From contig JADHND010000099.1 in the NCBI GenBank assembly GCA_016779685.1, positions 1-6,073 on the forward strand: a stretch of DNA of 6,073 nucleotides, in the 5' to 3' direction. Both the position numbers and the translations under genes were made by a program. The notes beneath the pieces were generated by a model. It ran no database searches and had not been told where the DNA came from. It saw only the letters and a program-made list of their open reading frames with translations. Source of the DNA: Shewanellaceae bacterium. Lineage in GTDB: Bacteria > Pseudomonadota > Gammaproteobacteria > Enterobacterales > Shewanellaceae. This document shows, piece after piece, positions 1 through 6,073 of this stretch; within the stretch, counting starts at the first letter, position 1; each line of letters opens with the position of its first letter.

Positions 1-1554
1 AAGCAACTCGCACATAAGCAGCAACAAGAAATAAGTGTTTGTCTCATAGAGAAAGGCGCTCAAATTGGCGCTCATCTTTTATCAGGTGCCATTTTAGAGA
101 CCTCTGCACTTACGTCCCTATTTGAAGATTGGCAAGAACGTGCAGCGCCTGTCACAACACCGATCAAAAGTGACCAATTCTATTGGTTAAGCAATCAACG
201 ACGATATCTCAAAATTCCTAAGCCTTTTGTTCCACCTTCACTTAAAAACAATCAAAAATATTTAATCAGTTTAGGTCAATTTTGTCTTTGGATGGGCCAA
301 CAAGCTGAAGCGCTAGGCGTTGAAATTTTCACTGGTTTTGCGGCGCAGTCTCTGTTCTTTCAAGAAGATAAAGTTGCCGGGGTTGTTATTGGGGATATGG
401 GCTTAAATGTCAGCGGCAAGCCTAAAAATAACTACGTAGAAGGCATGATTATTGAAAGTCGATACACCTTACTGGCTGAAGGATGTCGTGGTCATCTTGG
501 TAAAGATGTTATCCAACGGTACCAGCTGGATCAGAATAAAACCCCGCAGCATTATGCTCTAGGGATGAAAGAAGTTTGGCGGGTTCCCTCAGATTTCTAT
601 CAAGCAGGTCAAATCATGCACACTTTGGGTTGGCCATTACAAAAAAAAGCACATGGAGGAGGTTTTCTTTATCAGGGTGATCATGAACTTATCACTGTTG
701 GTCTCATCGTAGATTTAAACTATGAGAATCCTTATTTAAGTCCTTTTGATGAATTTCAAGCCCTAAAAAAACACCCCCTTATCGCTCAAGTATTACGCCA
801 AGGAGAAAGGATTGGTTATGGTGCAAAGGCATTGAGTAAAGGAGGATTACATGCATTACCAGCCATGCAGTTTCCAGGGGGCTTATTGATCGGCTGCGAT
901 GCAGGTACTTTAAACGGTGCTAAGTTAAAAGGTATACATACAGCCATGGAGAGTGGACTCTTGGCAGCAAAAACCATCATTGAATCCATCCGATCAAGAT
1001 TACCTTTGCATTTTGACAAATATTTTCAAAACAGCTCTTTGCATAAAGAGTTAAAACAGGCGCGAAACTTTACCGCCGCCATTCATCAATTTGGGCTTTG
1101 GGGTGGGGGGTGTTTTAATCTATTGGAACAAACGCTATTTCGACATAAACTACCTATCCAGATTAAAAACAACAAAGCCGATCATTTCACACTTAAATCT
1201 ATTCGTGTTTGCTCTCCTATCCATTATGAACAACCTGATGGTCATTTAACTTTCGATAAATTATCCTCTATTTTTTTGAGCAATCTGGACCACGATCACA
1301 ATCAGCCCTGTCATTTGAAGCTCAAAAATCCAGCTTTACCTATTCAGTTCAATCTAACCAAATACGCTGAGCCAGCACAAAGATACTGTCCAGCTGGCGT
1401 TTATGAAATAACCATGGAGAACAATAAACCCAGCTTACAAATTTATGCACAAAATTGTTTGCATTGTAAAACATGTGATATTAAAGATCCCTTACAAAAT
1501 ATTGAATGGGTCACACCTGAAGGAGGCAGTGGTCCAAACTATATTAATATGTAA
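1..1554 (+). CDS. Electron transfer flavoprotein-ubiquinone oxidoreductase (ETF-QO), 5' partial
   Basis: This enzyme takes electrons from reduced ETF, which collects them from acyl-CoA and other dehydrogenases, and passes them to ubiquinone at the inner membrane using FAD and one 4Fe-4S cluster. The frame is open from base 1, so the gene starts upstream; the first in-frame ATG at 292 is internal, because family residues precede it (EKGAQIGAHLLSGAILE, visible residues 17-33). 517 residues are visible. From the usual length of about 550, roughly 25-30 are missing, including the N-terminal GxGxxG FAD motif. Visible residues 160-164 (AEGCR) and 296-305 (LLIGCDAGTL) match conserved flavin-domain segments. 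The C-terminal ferredoxin-like part has all four cluster cysteines, at visible residues 463, 486, 489 and 492 (CPAGVYE, then NCLHCKTCDIKDP), and ends in the family's typical PEGGSGPNYINM. No frameshift or missing key residue is seen. The stop codon lies inside the 3' end of the convergent DUF3014 gene. Recognition is by recalled family motifs. Confidence 0.96.
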   Translation, partial: KQLAHKQQQEISVCLIEKGAQIGAHLLSGAILETSALTSLFEDWQERAAPVTTPIKSDQFYWLSNQRRYLKIPKPFVPPSLKNNQKYLISLGQFCLWMGQQAEALGVEIFTGFAAQSLFFQEDKVAGVVIGDMGLNVSGKPKNNYVEGMIIESRYTLLAEGCRGHLGKDVIQRYQLDQNKTPQHYALGMKEVWRVPSDFYQAGQIMHTLGWPLQKKAHGGGFLYQGDHELITVGLIVDLNYENPYLSPFDEFQALKKHPLIAQVLRQGERIGYGAKALSKGGLHALPAMQFPGGLLIGCDAGTLNGAKLKGIHTAMESGLLAAKTIIESIRSRLPLHFDKYFQNSSLHKELKQARNFTAAIHQFGLWGGGCFNLLEQTLFRHKLPIQIKNNKADHFTLKSIRVCSPIHYEQPDGHLTFDKLSSIFLSNLDHDHNQPCHLKLKNPALPIQFNLTKYAEPAQRYCPAGVYEITMENNKPSLQIYAQNCLHCKTCDIKDPLQNIEWVTPEGGSGPNYINM

Positions 1555-2413
1555 TATCATCGCCTCGGATCTCTAGAAAAGAATCAATTTCTTTTAGGTT
1601 CTTTTGAATTTTCAAGGTGTTCTTAGGCCCCATCCTAATCATTAACTTCTGAATAGGCGGCAGGGACTCAAGTTCAGGATTGGTGAATTGGTAGCCTTCA
1701 GTCATTAATTTGACTTCAACAGGTGCTTGGATAATAGGAGCGCGCAAAATCTCAGCAATCGCGCCCTTAAGTTTTTTTTCAAAACTATTTTGTTCATAAC
1801 CTAACTCTAAAAAAGCCGCTTCAAATAATGGAGACATTTTTTGATAAGCTTGGATTAATTTAAGTTTATTGATGTTCTCAATTGCTTCAGCGTATAAATC
1901 ATATCGTCGATAAGTATTTGGATCAATAAACAGAAAATTGCCCACTTGCTGAACCCGAAACGTATCTGATGATGGTCTAGCTGGGCTCAAGTTAGATGAA
2001 AATTGTCCTTCTGATATCTCGTTTACAAAACTTACAAACTTCCTAACCATGTTTTCTGAATGCAAGTAAGGCTGCAAGTCCATCCCATTACTCGCATGCT
2101 TTAACATCAATTGCATAAATGAATCACTGTTATTTAGCGTAATTTTATGAGATAGATTAACGGAATCAACTACGCTTGCAGTATCATCGTTTGGAATTAA
2201 GGTTACACTACCTTCGGGTTCCCACTGAGCCGACAAATCTTTTTTTTTGACAATGGCCTGTTGCGTTGCAGGCTCTTTCGCTTGCATGGCTTCAAAAAAT
2301 TTAAGCTGTTGCGGTTCATAATGAAAAAAAGCGTAGTTAGCTCCAACAAAAGTCAGCCCTACAAAAGACGCTGTTAGCAACGTCATGCTGAGTTTTTCAG
2401 AATGCTTAGGCAC
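1544..2413 (-). CDS. DUF3014 family membrane-anchored protein, function unknown
   Basis: The product is 289 residues from the GTG at 2413. I recognise the DUF3014 pattern but know no established function. Residues 1-7 are short and basic, and residues 8-30 (LSMTLLTASFVG through YAFF) form one hydrophobic segment. No clear AxA cleavage site follows, so it is probably a signal anchor with the rest in the periplasm (inference). A polar linker of about 60 residues follows, then the conserved domain from about residue 95 to 280: MVRKFVSFVNEISEG (122-136), PARP (144-147), IDPNTYRRYD (163-172), YQKMSPLFEAAFLELGY (190-206) and KLMIRMGPKN (256-265). Other starts are TTG at 2431 and ATG at 2419. The AGAGG at 2421-2425 is only one base from that ATG but seven from the GTG, which decides the start. 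It lies downstream of recG on the same strand, and its last 11 bases overlap the convergent ETF-QO gene. An A9 tract encodes Lys-Lys-Lys at residues 56-58. Confidence 0.85.
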   Translation of the reverse strand: MPKHSEKLSMTLLTASFVGLTFVGANYAFFHYEPQQLKFFEAMQAKEPATQQAIVKKKDLSAQWEPEGSVTLIPNDDTASVVDSVNLSHKITLNNSDSFMQLMLKHASNGMDLQPYLHSENMVRKFVSFVNEISEGQFSSNLSPARPSSDTFRVQQVGNFLFIDPNTYRRYDLYAEAIENINKLKLIQAYQKMSPLFEAAFLELGYEQNSFEKKLKGAIAEILRAPIIQAPVEVKLMTEGYQFTNPELESLPPIQKLMIRMGPKNTLKIQKNLKEIDSFLEIRGDDITY

Positions 2414-2420
2414 TGTCATA

Positions 2421-2425
2421 CCTCT
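2421..2425 (-). promoter_or_regulatory. Shine-Dalgarno site deciding the DUF3014 gene start
   Basis: The minus strand reads AGAGG, then TATGACA, then GTG. The seven-base spacer to the GTG at 2413 is near ideal. The in-frame ATG at 2419 sits one base after the motif, too close for normal initiation, and the TTG at 2431 lies upstream of it. The GTG is therefore the preferred start. Confidence 0.6.
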
Positions 2426-2446
2426 GAACAAGAACCAATATCTTTA

Positions 2447-2452
2447 ATTATA
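2447..2452 (-). promoter_or_regulatory. Candidate -10 element for the DUF3014 gene
   Basis: The minus strand carries a perfect TATAAT in the gap between the recG stop and the DUF3014 gene start. A transcript would begin near 2440 and give a leader of about 26 bases that includes the AGAGG site. No hexamer 15-19 bases upstream, which would lie inside the recG 3' end, resembles TTGACA, and there is no TGn extension. This may be a weak or regulated internal promoter, or chance in AT-rich sequence. Confidence 0.35.
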
Positions 2453-2459
2453 GATCATT

Positions 2460-4532
2460 TTAACCACGATAATAGGTAATGGGGCAATCTAACCACCGAG
2501 CCATTAAGGATTCTATTTTAGTAGGATGTTCTGCCAGCATCTGTTGCACCAGAGATTGTGCAGCGACAATGTGTTTTCGATCACGTACGAGATCAGCTAT
2601 TTTCATCGCCATCATACCTGTTTGCCTAAAACCTGTTAGCTCGCCAGGACCTCGTAATTCTAAATCTTTTTCGGCCAATACAAAACCATCTTGACTCGCA
2701 CGCATCATCGCTAATCGTTCTTTTGCGATAGCAGACAAACGCTCTCCGCTTAGTAACAAACAATAGCTGGCTTGGTTGCCTCGACCAATACGGCCACGCA
2801 GCTGATGTAATTGAGCCAAACCCAGCCTTTCGGGGTTCTCAATAACCATCACATTAGCGTTTGGAACATCGACGCCAACCTCAATAACGGTTGTCGCCAC
2901 CAAGATGTGTAGCTCGCCTTGCTTAAACTGCTCCATCACCTGGTGCTTTTCTTTGGAGGCCAGTTTACCATGCACCAAACCAATCTTTAGCTCAGGTAAA
3001 TCTTCGGTCAATTCCTGCCAAGCCGTTTGAGCTGCCTGCGGCCCTTCAGTTACACCTTCTTCAATCAGGGTGCAAACCCAATAAACTTGAGTCTGCTGAG
3101 TAGCGACCAGATGTCGAATACGCTCAACCAGTCGTTTACGCTGAGAAGAAGCAATAAGAGAAGTTGTAATAGGTTGGCGTCCTTGCGGCAACTCATCAAT
3201 CATGGATACAGCAACATGGGAATATGCAGTCAGAGCTAACGTGCGGGGTATTGGCGTTGCCGTCATCAGTAATTGATGCGGCAGATAGTTATGCTGACGC
3301 CCTTTTTCAAACAATGCCAATCGTTGCTCCACTCCGAATCGATGCTGTTCATCAATAATAACCAAGGCCAACTGTTGGTATTGAACATCCGGTTGAAAAA
3401 CAGCATGTGTTCCCACTATCATCTGTGCTTGACCCACTTGTATCTCGTTTAAATGGGTTTGTCTCTCTTTGCGGGTTAAGGAGCCCACCAACAACAAAGG
3501 TTCAATCCCAAAAGGTAAAAACCACTTTTTAAAACAAGCCGCATGCTGTTCAGCTAATAACTCAGTCGGCGCAAGTAATACGACCTGATAGCCTTGTTCC
3601 AGAACATGTAATGCGCTCAGCGCTGCGACTAAGGTTTTTCCTGACCCCACATCACCTTGGACTAAGCGCATCATGGGACGCTCTTGATGCAAGTCATGCT
3701 GAATTTCATTCATAACACGCACTTGTGCATTCGTTAAAGTAAAAGGCAGCGAAGCAAATAAAGTGTTAGCATACTCAGATGTAGGTAAGGGTAAAGGGTA
3801 CGCACATTGCTCACTAGGTGGCTGATGTAAACAATGAATCCCCAATAGATGAGCAGCCATTTCCTCCACAATTAAGCGTTCTTGAGCAGGGTGCGAAAAA
3901 TCCGTGATGGCTGCATGCGACTCAGCGCACGGGTGATGCAGAGCGCATAACGCATCGGTAAACGATAAGCCATGGAGTCTCATCTCAACTGGCAATAAAT
4001 CGGGGATCGGCGTTGCCTTAAACAGCAATAACGCTTGATGCATCAGCTTGCGGAGATGAATTTGGCTAAGTCCTTCCGTTAAAGGATAAAAAGGCGTTAA
4101 TGTTTGACTAGATGATGTTTGACTACCGTCTTCCAATGTATAATCAGGATGCATCATTTCAAATAAATTAGTTTGTTCCGACCACTTGACTTCACCTGAA
4201 ACTTTAACAATTTGACCGACTACAAAGGCTTGGCTGTTGCTGTAATTAAAGAACAGCAAACGCATGCAACCCGTTGCATCCTGCAACGTTACCAACAATC
4301 TTGACCTACGTCCGCGATAGAGCGTTGCTTGTGTTACCGTACCGACTACGGTTGCAGCTTCACCATGCAGTAGCTGGTCAATAGCCGATACCTGGGTTCG
4401 GTCTTCATACTTAACAGGTAGGTGTAAAATTAAATCCTGTAGCGACTGTAAATGTAATTTTTTAAGCTTGGCAGCAACCTTAGAACCGACGCCGCGAAGC
4501 TGCGTCACATGATGATTTTGTACCAACAACAC
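2460..4532 (-). CDS. recG: ATP-dependent DNA helicase RecG
   Basis: RecG is a superfamily 2 double-stranded DNA translocase that remodels stalled replication forks and branch-migrates Holliday junctions in the cytoplasm. The product is 690 residues, close to the 693 of E. coli RecG, so it appears complete. The N-terminal wedge/OB region spans about residues 1-160 and includes LQDLILHLPVKYEDRT (31-46). Helicase motifs follow in order: Walker A GDVGSGKT (293-300), Ia APTELLAEQH (321-330), the DEQH box (394-397), motif III TATPIPR (424-430), motif V with ATTVIEVGVDVPNA (546-559), and motif VI QLRGRIGRG (577-585). The RecG-specific translocation region with DGFVLAEKDLELRGPGEL is at 615-632. The start is GTG at 4532, with AGAGG five bases upstream; the next two codons are TTG and are less suitable. 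It sits 76 bp after the acyl-CoA synthetase stop and just upstream of the DUF3014 gene on the same strand. All catalytic residues I can check are present. Confidence 0.98.
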   Translation of the reverse strand: MLLVQNHHVTQLRGVGSKVAAKLKKLHLQSLQDLILHLPVKYEDRTQVSAIDQLLHGEAATVVGTVTQATLYRGRRSRLLVTLQDATGCMRLLFFNYSNSQAFVVGQIVKVSGEVKWSEQTNLFEMMHPDYTLEDGSQTSSSQTLTPFYPLTEGLSQIHLRKLMHQALLLFKATPIPDLLPVEMRLHGLSFTDALCALHHPCAESHAAITDFSHPAQERLIVEEMAAHLLGIHCLHQPPSEQCAYPLPLPTSEYANTLFASLPFTLTNAQVRVMNEIQHDLHQERPMMRLVQGDVGSGKTLVAALSALHVLEQGYQVVLLAPTELLAEQHAACFKKWFLPFGIEPLLLVGSLTRKERQTHLNEIQVGQAQMIVGTHAVFQPDVQYQQLALVIIDEQHRFGVEQRLALFEKGRQHNYLPHQLLMTATPIPRTLALTAYSHVAVSMIDELPQGRQPITTSLIASSQRKRLVERIRHLVATQQTQVYWVCTLIEEGVTEGPQAAQTAWQELTEDLPELKIGLVHGKLASKEKHQVMEQFKQGELHILVATTVIEVGVDVPNANVMVIENPERLGLAQLHQLRGRIGRGNQASYCLLLSGERLSAIAKERLAMMRASQDGFVLAEKDLELRGPGELTGFRQTGMMAMKIADLVRDRKHIVAAQSLVQQMLAEHPTKIESLMARWLDCPITYYRG

Positions 4533-4537
4533 GAAAG

Positions 4538-4542
4538 CCTCT
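4538..4542 (-). promoter_or_regulatory. Shine-Dalgarno site for recG (GTG start)
   Basis: The minus strand reads AGAGG, then CTTTC, then GTG. The five-base spacer supports the GTG at 4532 as the start, although the TTG at 4529 is eight bases away and cannot be excluded. The core is the same AGAGG as at the DUF3014 gene. Confidence 0.55.
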
Positions 4543-4561
4543 GCTTATGTATCACACTCAT

Positions 4562-4570
4562 ATCATATCA
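4562..4570 (-). promoter_or_regulatory. Candidate extended -10 promoter for recG
   Basis: The minus strand reads TGATATGAT, an extended -10 (TGn directly before TATGAT, five of six matches to TATAAT). Extended -10 promoters need little or no -35, and none is obvious here. Transcription would start near 4555, giving a leader of about 22 bases that contains the AGAGG site. This would let recG be expressed independently of the upstream acyl-CoA synthetase gene. The evidence is motif match and position only. Confidence 0.4.
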
Positions 4571-4580
4571 AAATTTTTGA
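4568..4580. repeat. 13-bp AT-rich palindrome upstream of recG
   Basis: TCAAAA and TTTTGA are perfect inverted six-base arms around a single central T. The site lies in the 76-bp gap between the acyl-CoA synthetase stop and the recG start, directly upstream of and touching the candidate extended -10. It has no GC stem and no room for a loop, so it is not a terminator. A binding site for a dimeric regulator is possible, but chance in AT-rich DNA is also plausible. Confidence 0.3.
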
Positions 4581-4608
4581 AGAGGTACACGCAGGTTGTG
4601 TTATCTTT

Positions 4609-6073
4609 TTAGTTGGGAATGAGATCAGCTTCCCAAACAATGACCCAACCGCGAAGCGTCGCCACTTGACTCGAATAACGATTTTCTAACACGTGGCGTT
4701 TGATTTTTAATGTAGGCGTTAACGCGTCATTTTCAACTTCCCAGTGCTCCTTAACGACCATGATGGCACCAATTATTTCATGGGATTCTAAATCTGCATT
4801 GATATTTTCCAGCGTTGTTTTTAAAGACAATCGAATATCTTCTTTGCGCTCTTGTTCCGCTGCTTCGGACAATTGAACCAAGGCAATAGGATATGCCAAA
4901 CCTGATCCAATCACACAAACCAGTTCTATGTGTGGGTTTTTTGATAACTGCTTTTCTATTGGCACAGGTGAAACAAATTTACCCTTCGTCGTCTTAAAGT
5001 TATCTTTGATACGTCCTGTAATATGAACATAATTATCCTGATCAATTTCAGCACAATCTCCGGTACGAAAGAAGCCTTGTTCATCAAAGCAGGCCGACGT
5101 TGCTTCTTGTTGCTTATAATAACCCATCATGAGTCCACGACTACGAAACAGCAACTCACCATCCACAATTTTGACCTCGCAACCTTGGCCTGGATGACCA
5201 ACCGTGCCAATTTTATCGGCTCTAAAAGGATGATTGATGGTCGCATATGCACTGTTTTCAGTCATACCCCACGCTTCACTGATGTTCAGCCCTATACGCC
5301 GGTACCATTGCAAGGTGGCGGGAGAAATTGGCGCTGATCCACAACCTAGTAAACGGGCTGAACTTAACCCAAGTTCGTCTCGAATTCTTTTTGCTACCAC
5401 ATAATTAACCAAAGGAATCGACAATAAGATATTTAGTTTATTTAAGCCAATTTTTTCAATAATGTTTTTTTGGAAAATTGTCCATAAGCGTGGTACAGAT
5501 AAAAATAGGGTCGGAGACGCTCGTTTTAAATCCGAGACAAATGTGCGTAAACTTTCAGTAAAACATACCGTACAGCCCGAATATAGTGAGGTTCCCTCTA
5601 TATACACGCGCTCTGTGATGTGTGCCAACGGCAAATACGAAAGAACGCGATCATTTGACTGCATCAAAATATCCGCTGATGCAACTGAACATGCCCAACA
5701 ATAGCTACTAAAGTTGTGAACCGCACCTTTGGGATAACCCGTACTGCCAGAGGTATAAATTATAGTCATCACCTGCTCCATCTCTGGCATAGCATAATGC
5801 TCAAGGGGCTGACCTAAATTTTTAATTTGTGGCCAATGATACTGACATTGCATGGTTTCATAAGGCAATGACAACCGCATGACTTCTTCACCAATACCAT
5901 TTTCCTGGTCGGCCCAAGAATCAAGCTTGCCAATGAAAATAGCCTTAGATTCACTGTGTTCTAGAACATATCGAATCGTATCGGTATTTGCTGTTGGATA
6001 AATGGGGACGCTGATATAGCCACCCATCATCAGCGCAAAATCAATAATAAACCATTCTGCGCAGTTCTTGGAT
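4609..6073 (-). CDS. Long-chain-type acyl-CoA synthetase (AMP-forming), N-terminus cut by window edge
   Basis: This ANL-superfamily enzyme activates a carboxylate, probably a long-chain fatty acid, to acyl-AMP and then acyl-CoA. The frame stays open to the window edge. The ATG at 6030 is internal, because family residues (SKNCAEWFIIDFAL) precede it. 487 residues are visible; for a family of about 550-600, the first 60-100 are probably missing. In visible numbering, the ATP/AMP loop YTSGSTGYPKG is at 106-116, the adenine-site motif SEAWGMTENSA at 265-275, FRTGD (Asp339, ribose contact) at 335-339, the hinge and fatty-acyl motif TGRIKDNFKTTKGKFVSPVPIE at 352-373, and the C-terminal PTLKIKR, which holds the expected catalytic lysine (456 or 458), at 453-459. 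The hinge motif looks more like the ACSL/FadD15-type group than E. coli FadD, so chain length and physiological role are uncertain. recG follows 76 bp downstream on the same strand. The core appears intact. Confidence 0.93.
   Translation of the reverse strand, partial: SKNCAEWFIIDFALMMGGYISVPIYPTANTDTIRYVLEHSESKAIFIGKLDSWADQENGIGEEVMRLSLPYETMQCQYHWPQIKNLGQPLEHYAMPEMEQVMTIIYTSGSTGYPKGAVHNFSSYCWACSVASADILMQSNDRVLSYLPLAHITERVYIEGTSLYSGCTVCFTESLRTFVSDLKRASPTLFLSVPRLWTIFQKNIIEKIGLNKLNILLSIPLVNYVVAKRIRDELGLSSARLLGCGSAPISPATLQWYRRIGLNISEAWGMTENSAYATINHPFRADKIGTVGHPGQGCEVKIVDGELLFRSRGLMMGYYKQQEATSACFDEQGFFRTGDCAEIDQDNYVHITGRIKDNFKTTKGKFVSPVPIEKQLSKNPHIELVCVIGSGLAYPIALVQLSEAAEQERKEDIRLSLKTTLENINADLESHEIIGAIMVVKEHWEVENDALTPTLKIKRHVLENRYSSQVATLRGWVIVWEADLIPN

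Noticed and set aside
641..648. A8 tract in the ETF-QO gene as a slippage site
   Set aside because: It encodes Gln-Lys-Lys in an intact frame, is one base shorter than the usual slippage threshold, and nothing else supports programmed frameshifting.
1093..1110. G-rich run (GGG, GGGG, GGGGGG) in the ETF-QO gene, possible G-quadruplex or phase-variable tract
   Set aside because: Only three separate runs of three or more G are present, and the stretch encodes the Trp-Gly-Gly-Gly segment of a region conserved as glycine-rich in the family. Protein coding explains it.
1577..1595. Inverted repeat AAAAGAA-TCAAT-TTCTTTT just after the ETF-QO stop, possible terminator
   Set aside because: The seven-pair stem has one G-C pair, no T-run follows directly, and it lies inside the DUF3014 coding sequence. 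It is too weak to call an intrinsic terminator.
4533..4608. Terminator after the acyl-CoA synthetase gene, from the weak repeat ACAC/GTGT near 4595
   Set aside because: The arms are only four bases and no T-run follows directly, so termination between this gene and recG cannot be supported.
5023..5337. Plus-strand open frame of 104 codons opposite the acyl-CoA synthetase gene
   Set aside because: It is antisense to a strongly conserved coding region, its translation has no recognisable domain, and it reads as a shadow frame. The other short frames opposite recG, the synthetase and ETF-QO were rejected for the same reason.

Overview
This window holds four protein genes and almost no spare DNA. 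It looks like an ordinary chromosomal segment of a moderately AT-rich proteobacterium. The RecG and ETF-ubiquinone oxidoreductase proteins resemble gammaproteobacterial versions as I remember them (E. coli RecG, Pseudomonas-type ETF-QO). A Legionella-like lineage would fit the base composition and gene content, but that is inference and cannot be settled from the window.

Layout: positions 1-1554 (+) carry electron transfer flavoprotein-ubiquinone oxidoreductase, cut at its N-terminus by the window edge. Everything else is on the minus strand. Read in the direction of transcription, it is a long-chain-type acyl-CoA synthetase (6073 down to 4609, N-terminus beyond the window), the branch-migration helicase recG (4532 to 2460), and a membrane-anchored DUF3014 protein of unknown function (2413 to 1544). 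The DUF3014 gene ends inside the 3' end of the ETF-QO gene, so the two convergent genes overlap by 11 bp. The only intergenic gaps are about 76 bp upstream of recG and about 46 bp upstream of the DUF3014 gene. Each holds an AGAGG Shine-Dalgarno sequence followed by a GTG start, and each has a candidate -10 element. The three minus-strand genes could therefore form a loose operon with internal promoters. No stretch over 300 bases lacks a gene, and I see no tRNA, rRNA, CRISPR array, insertion sequence or attachment site.

Function: two genes belong to fatty-acid metabolism at opposite ends of beta-oxidation. The ligase activates fatty acids to acyl-CoA. ETF-QO passes electrons from acyl-CoA dehydrogenases, via ETF, to the quinone pool. 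recG is a housekeeping DNA-repair gene and the DUF3014 protein is uncharacterised. I found no convincing new system. The points worth a second look are the DUF3014 protein, its A9 tract, the convergent overlap, and the palindrome beside the recG promoter candidate.
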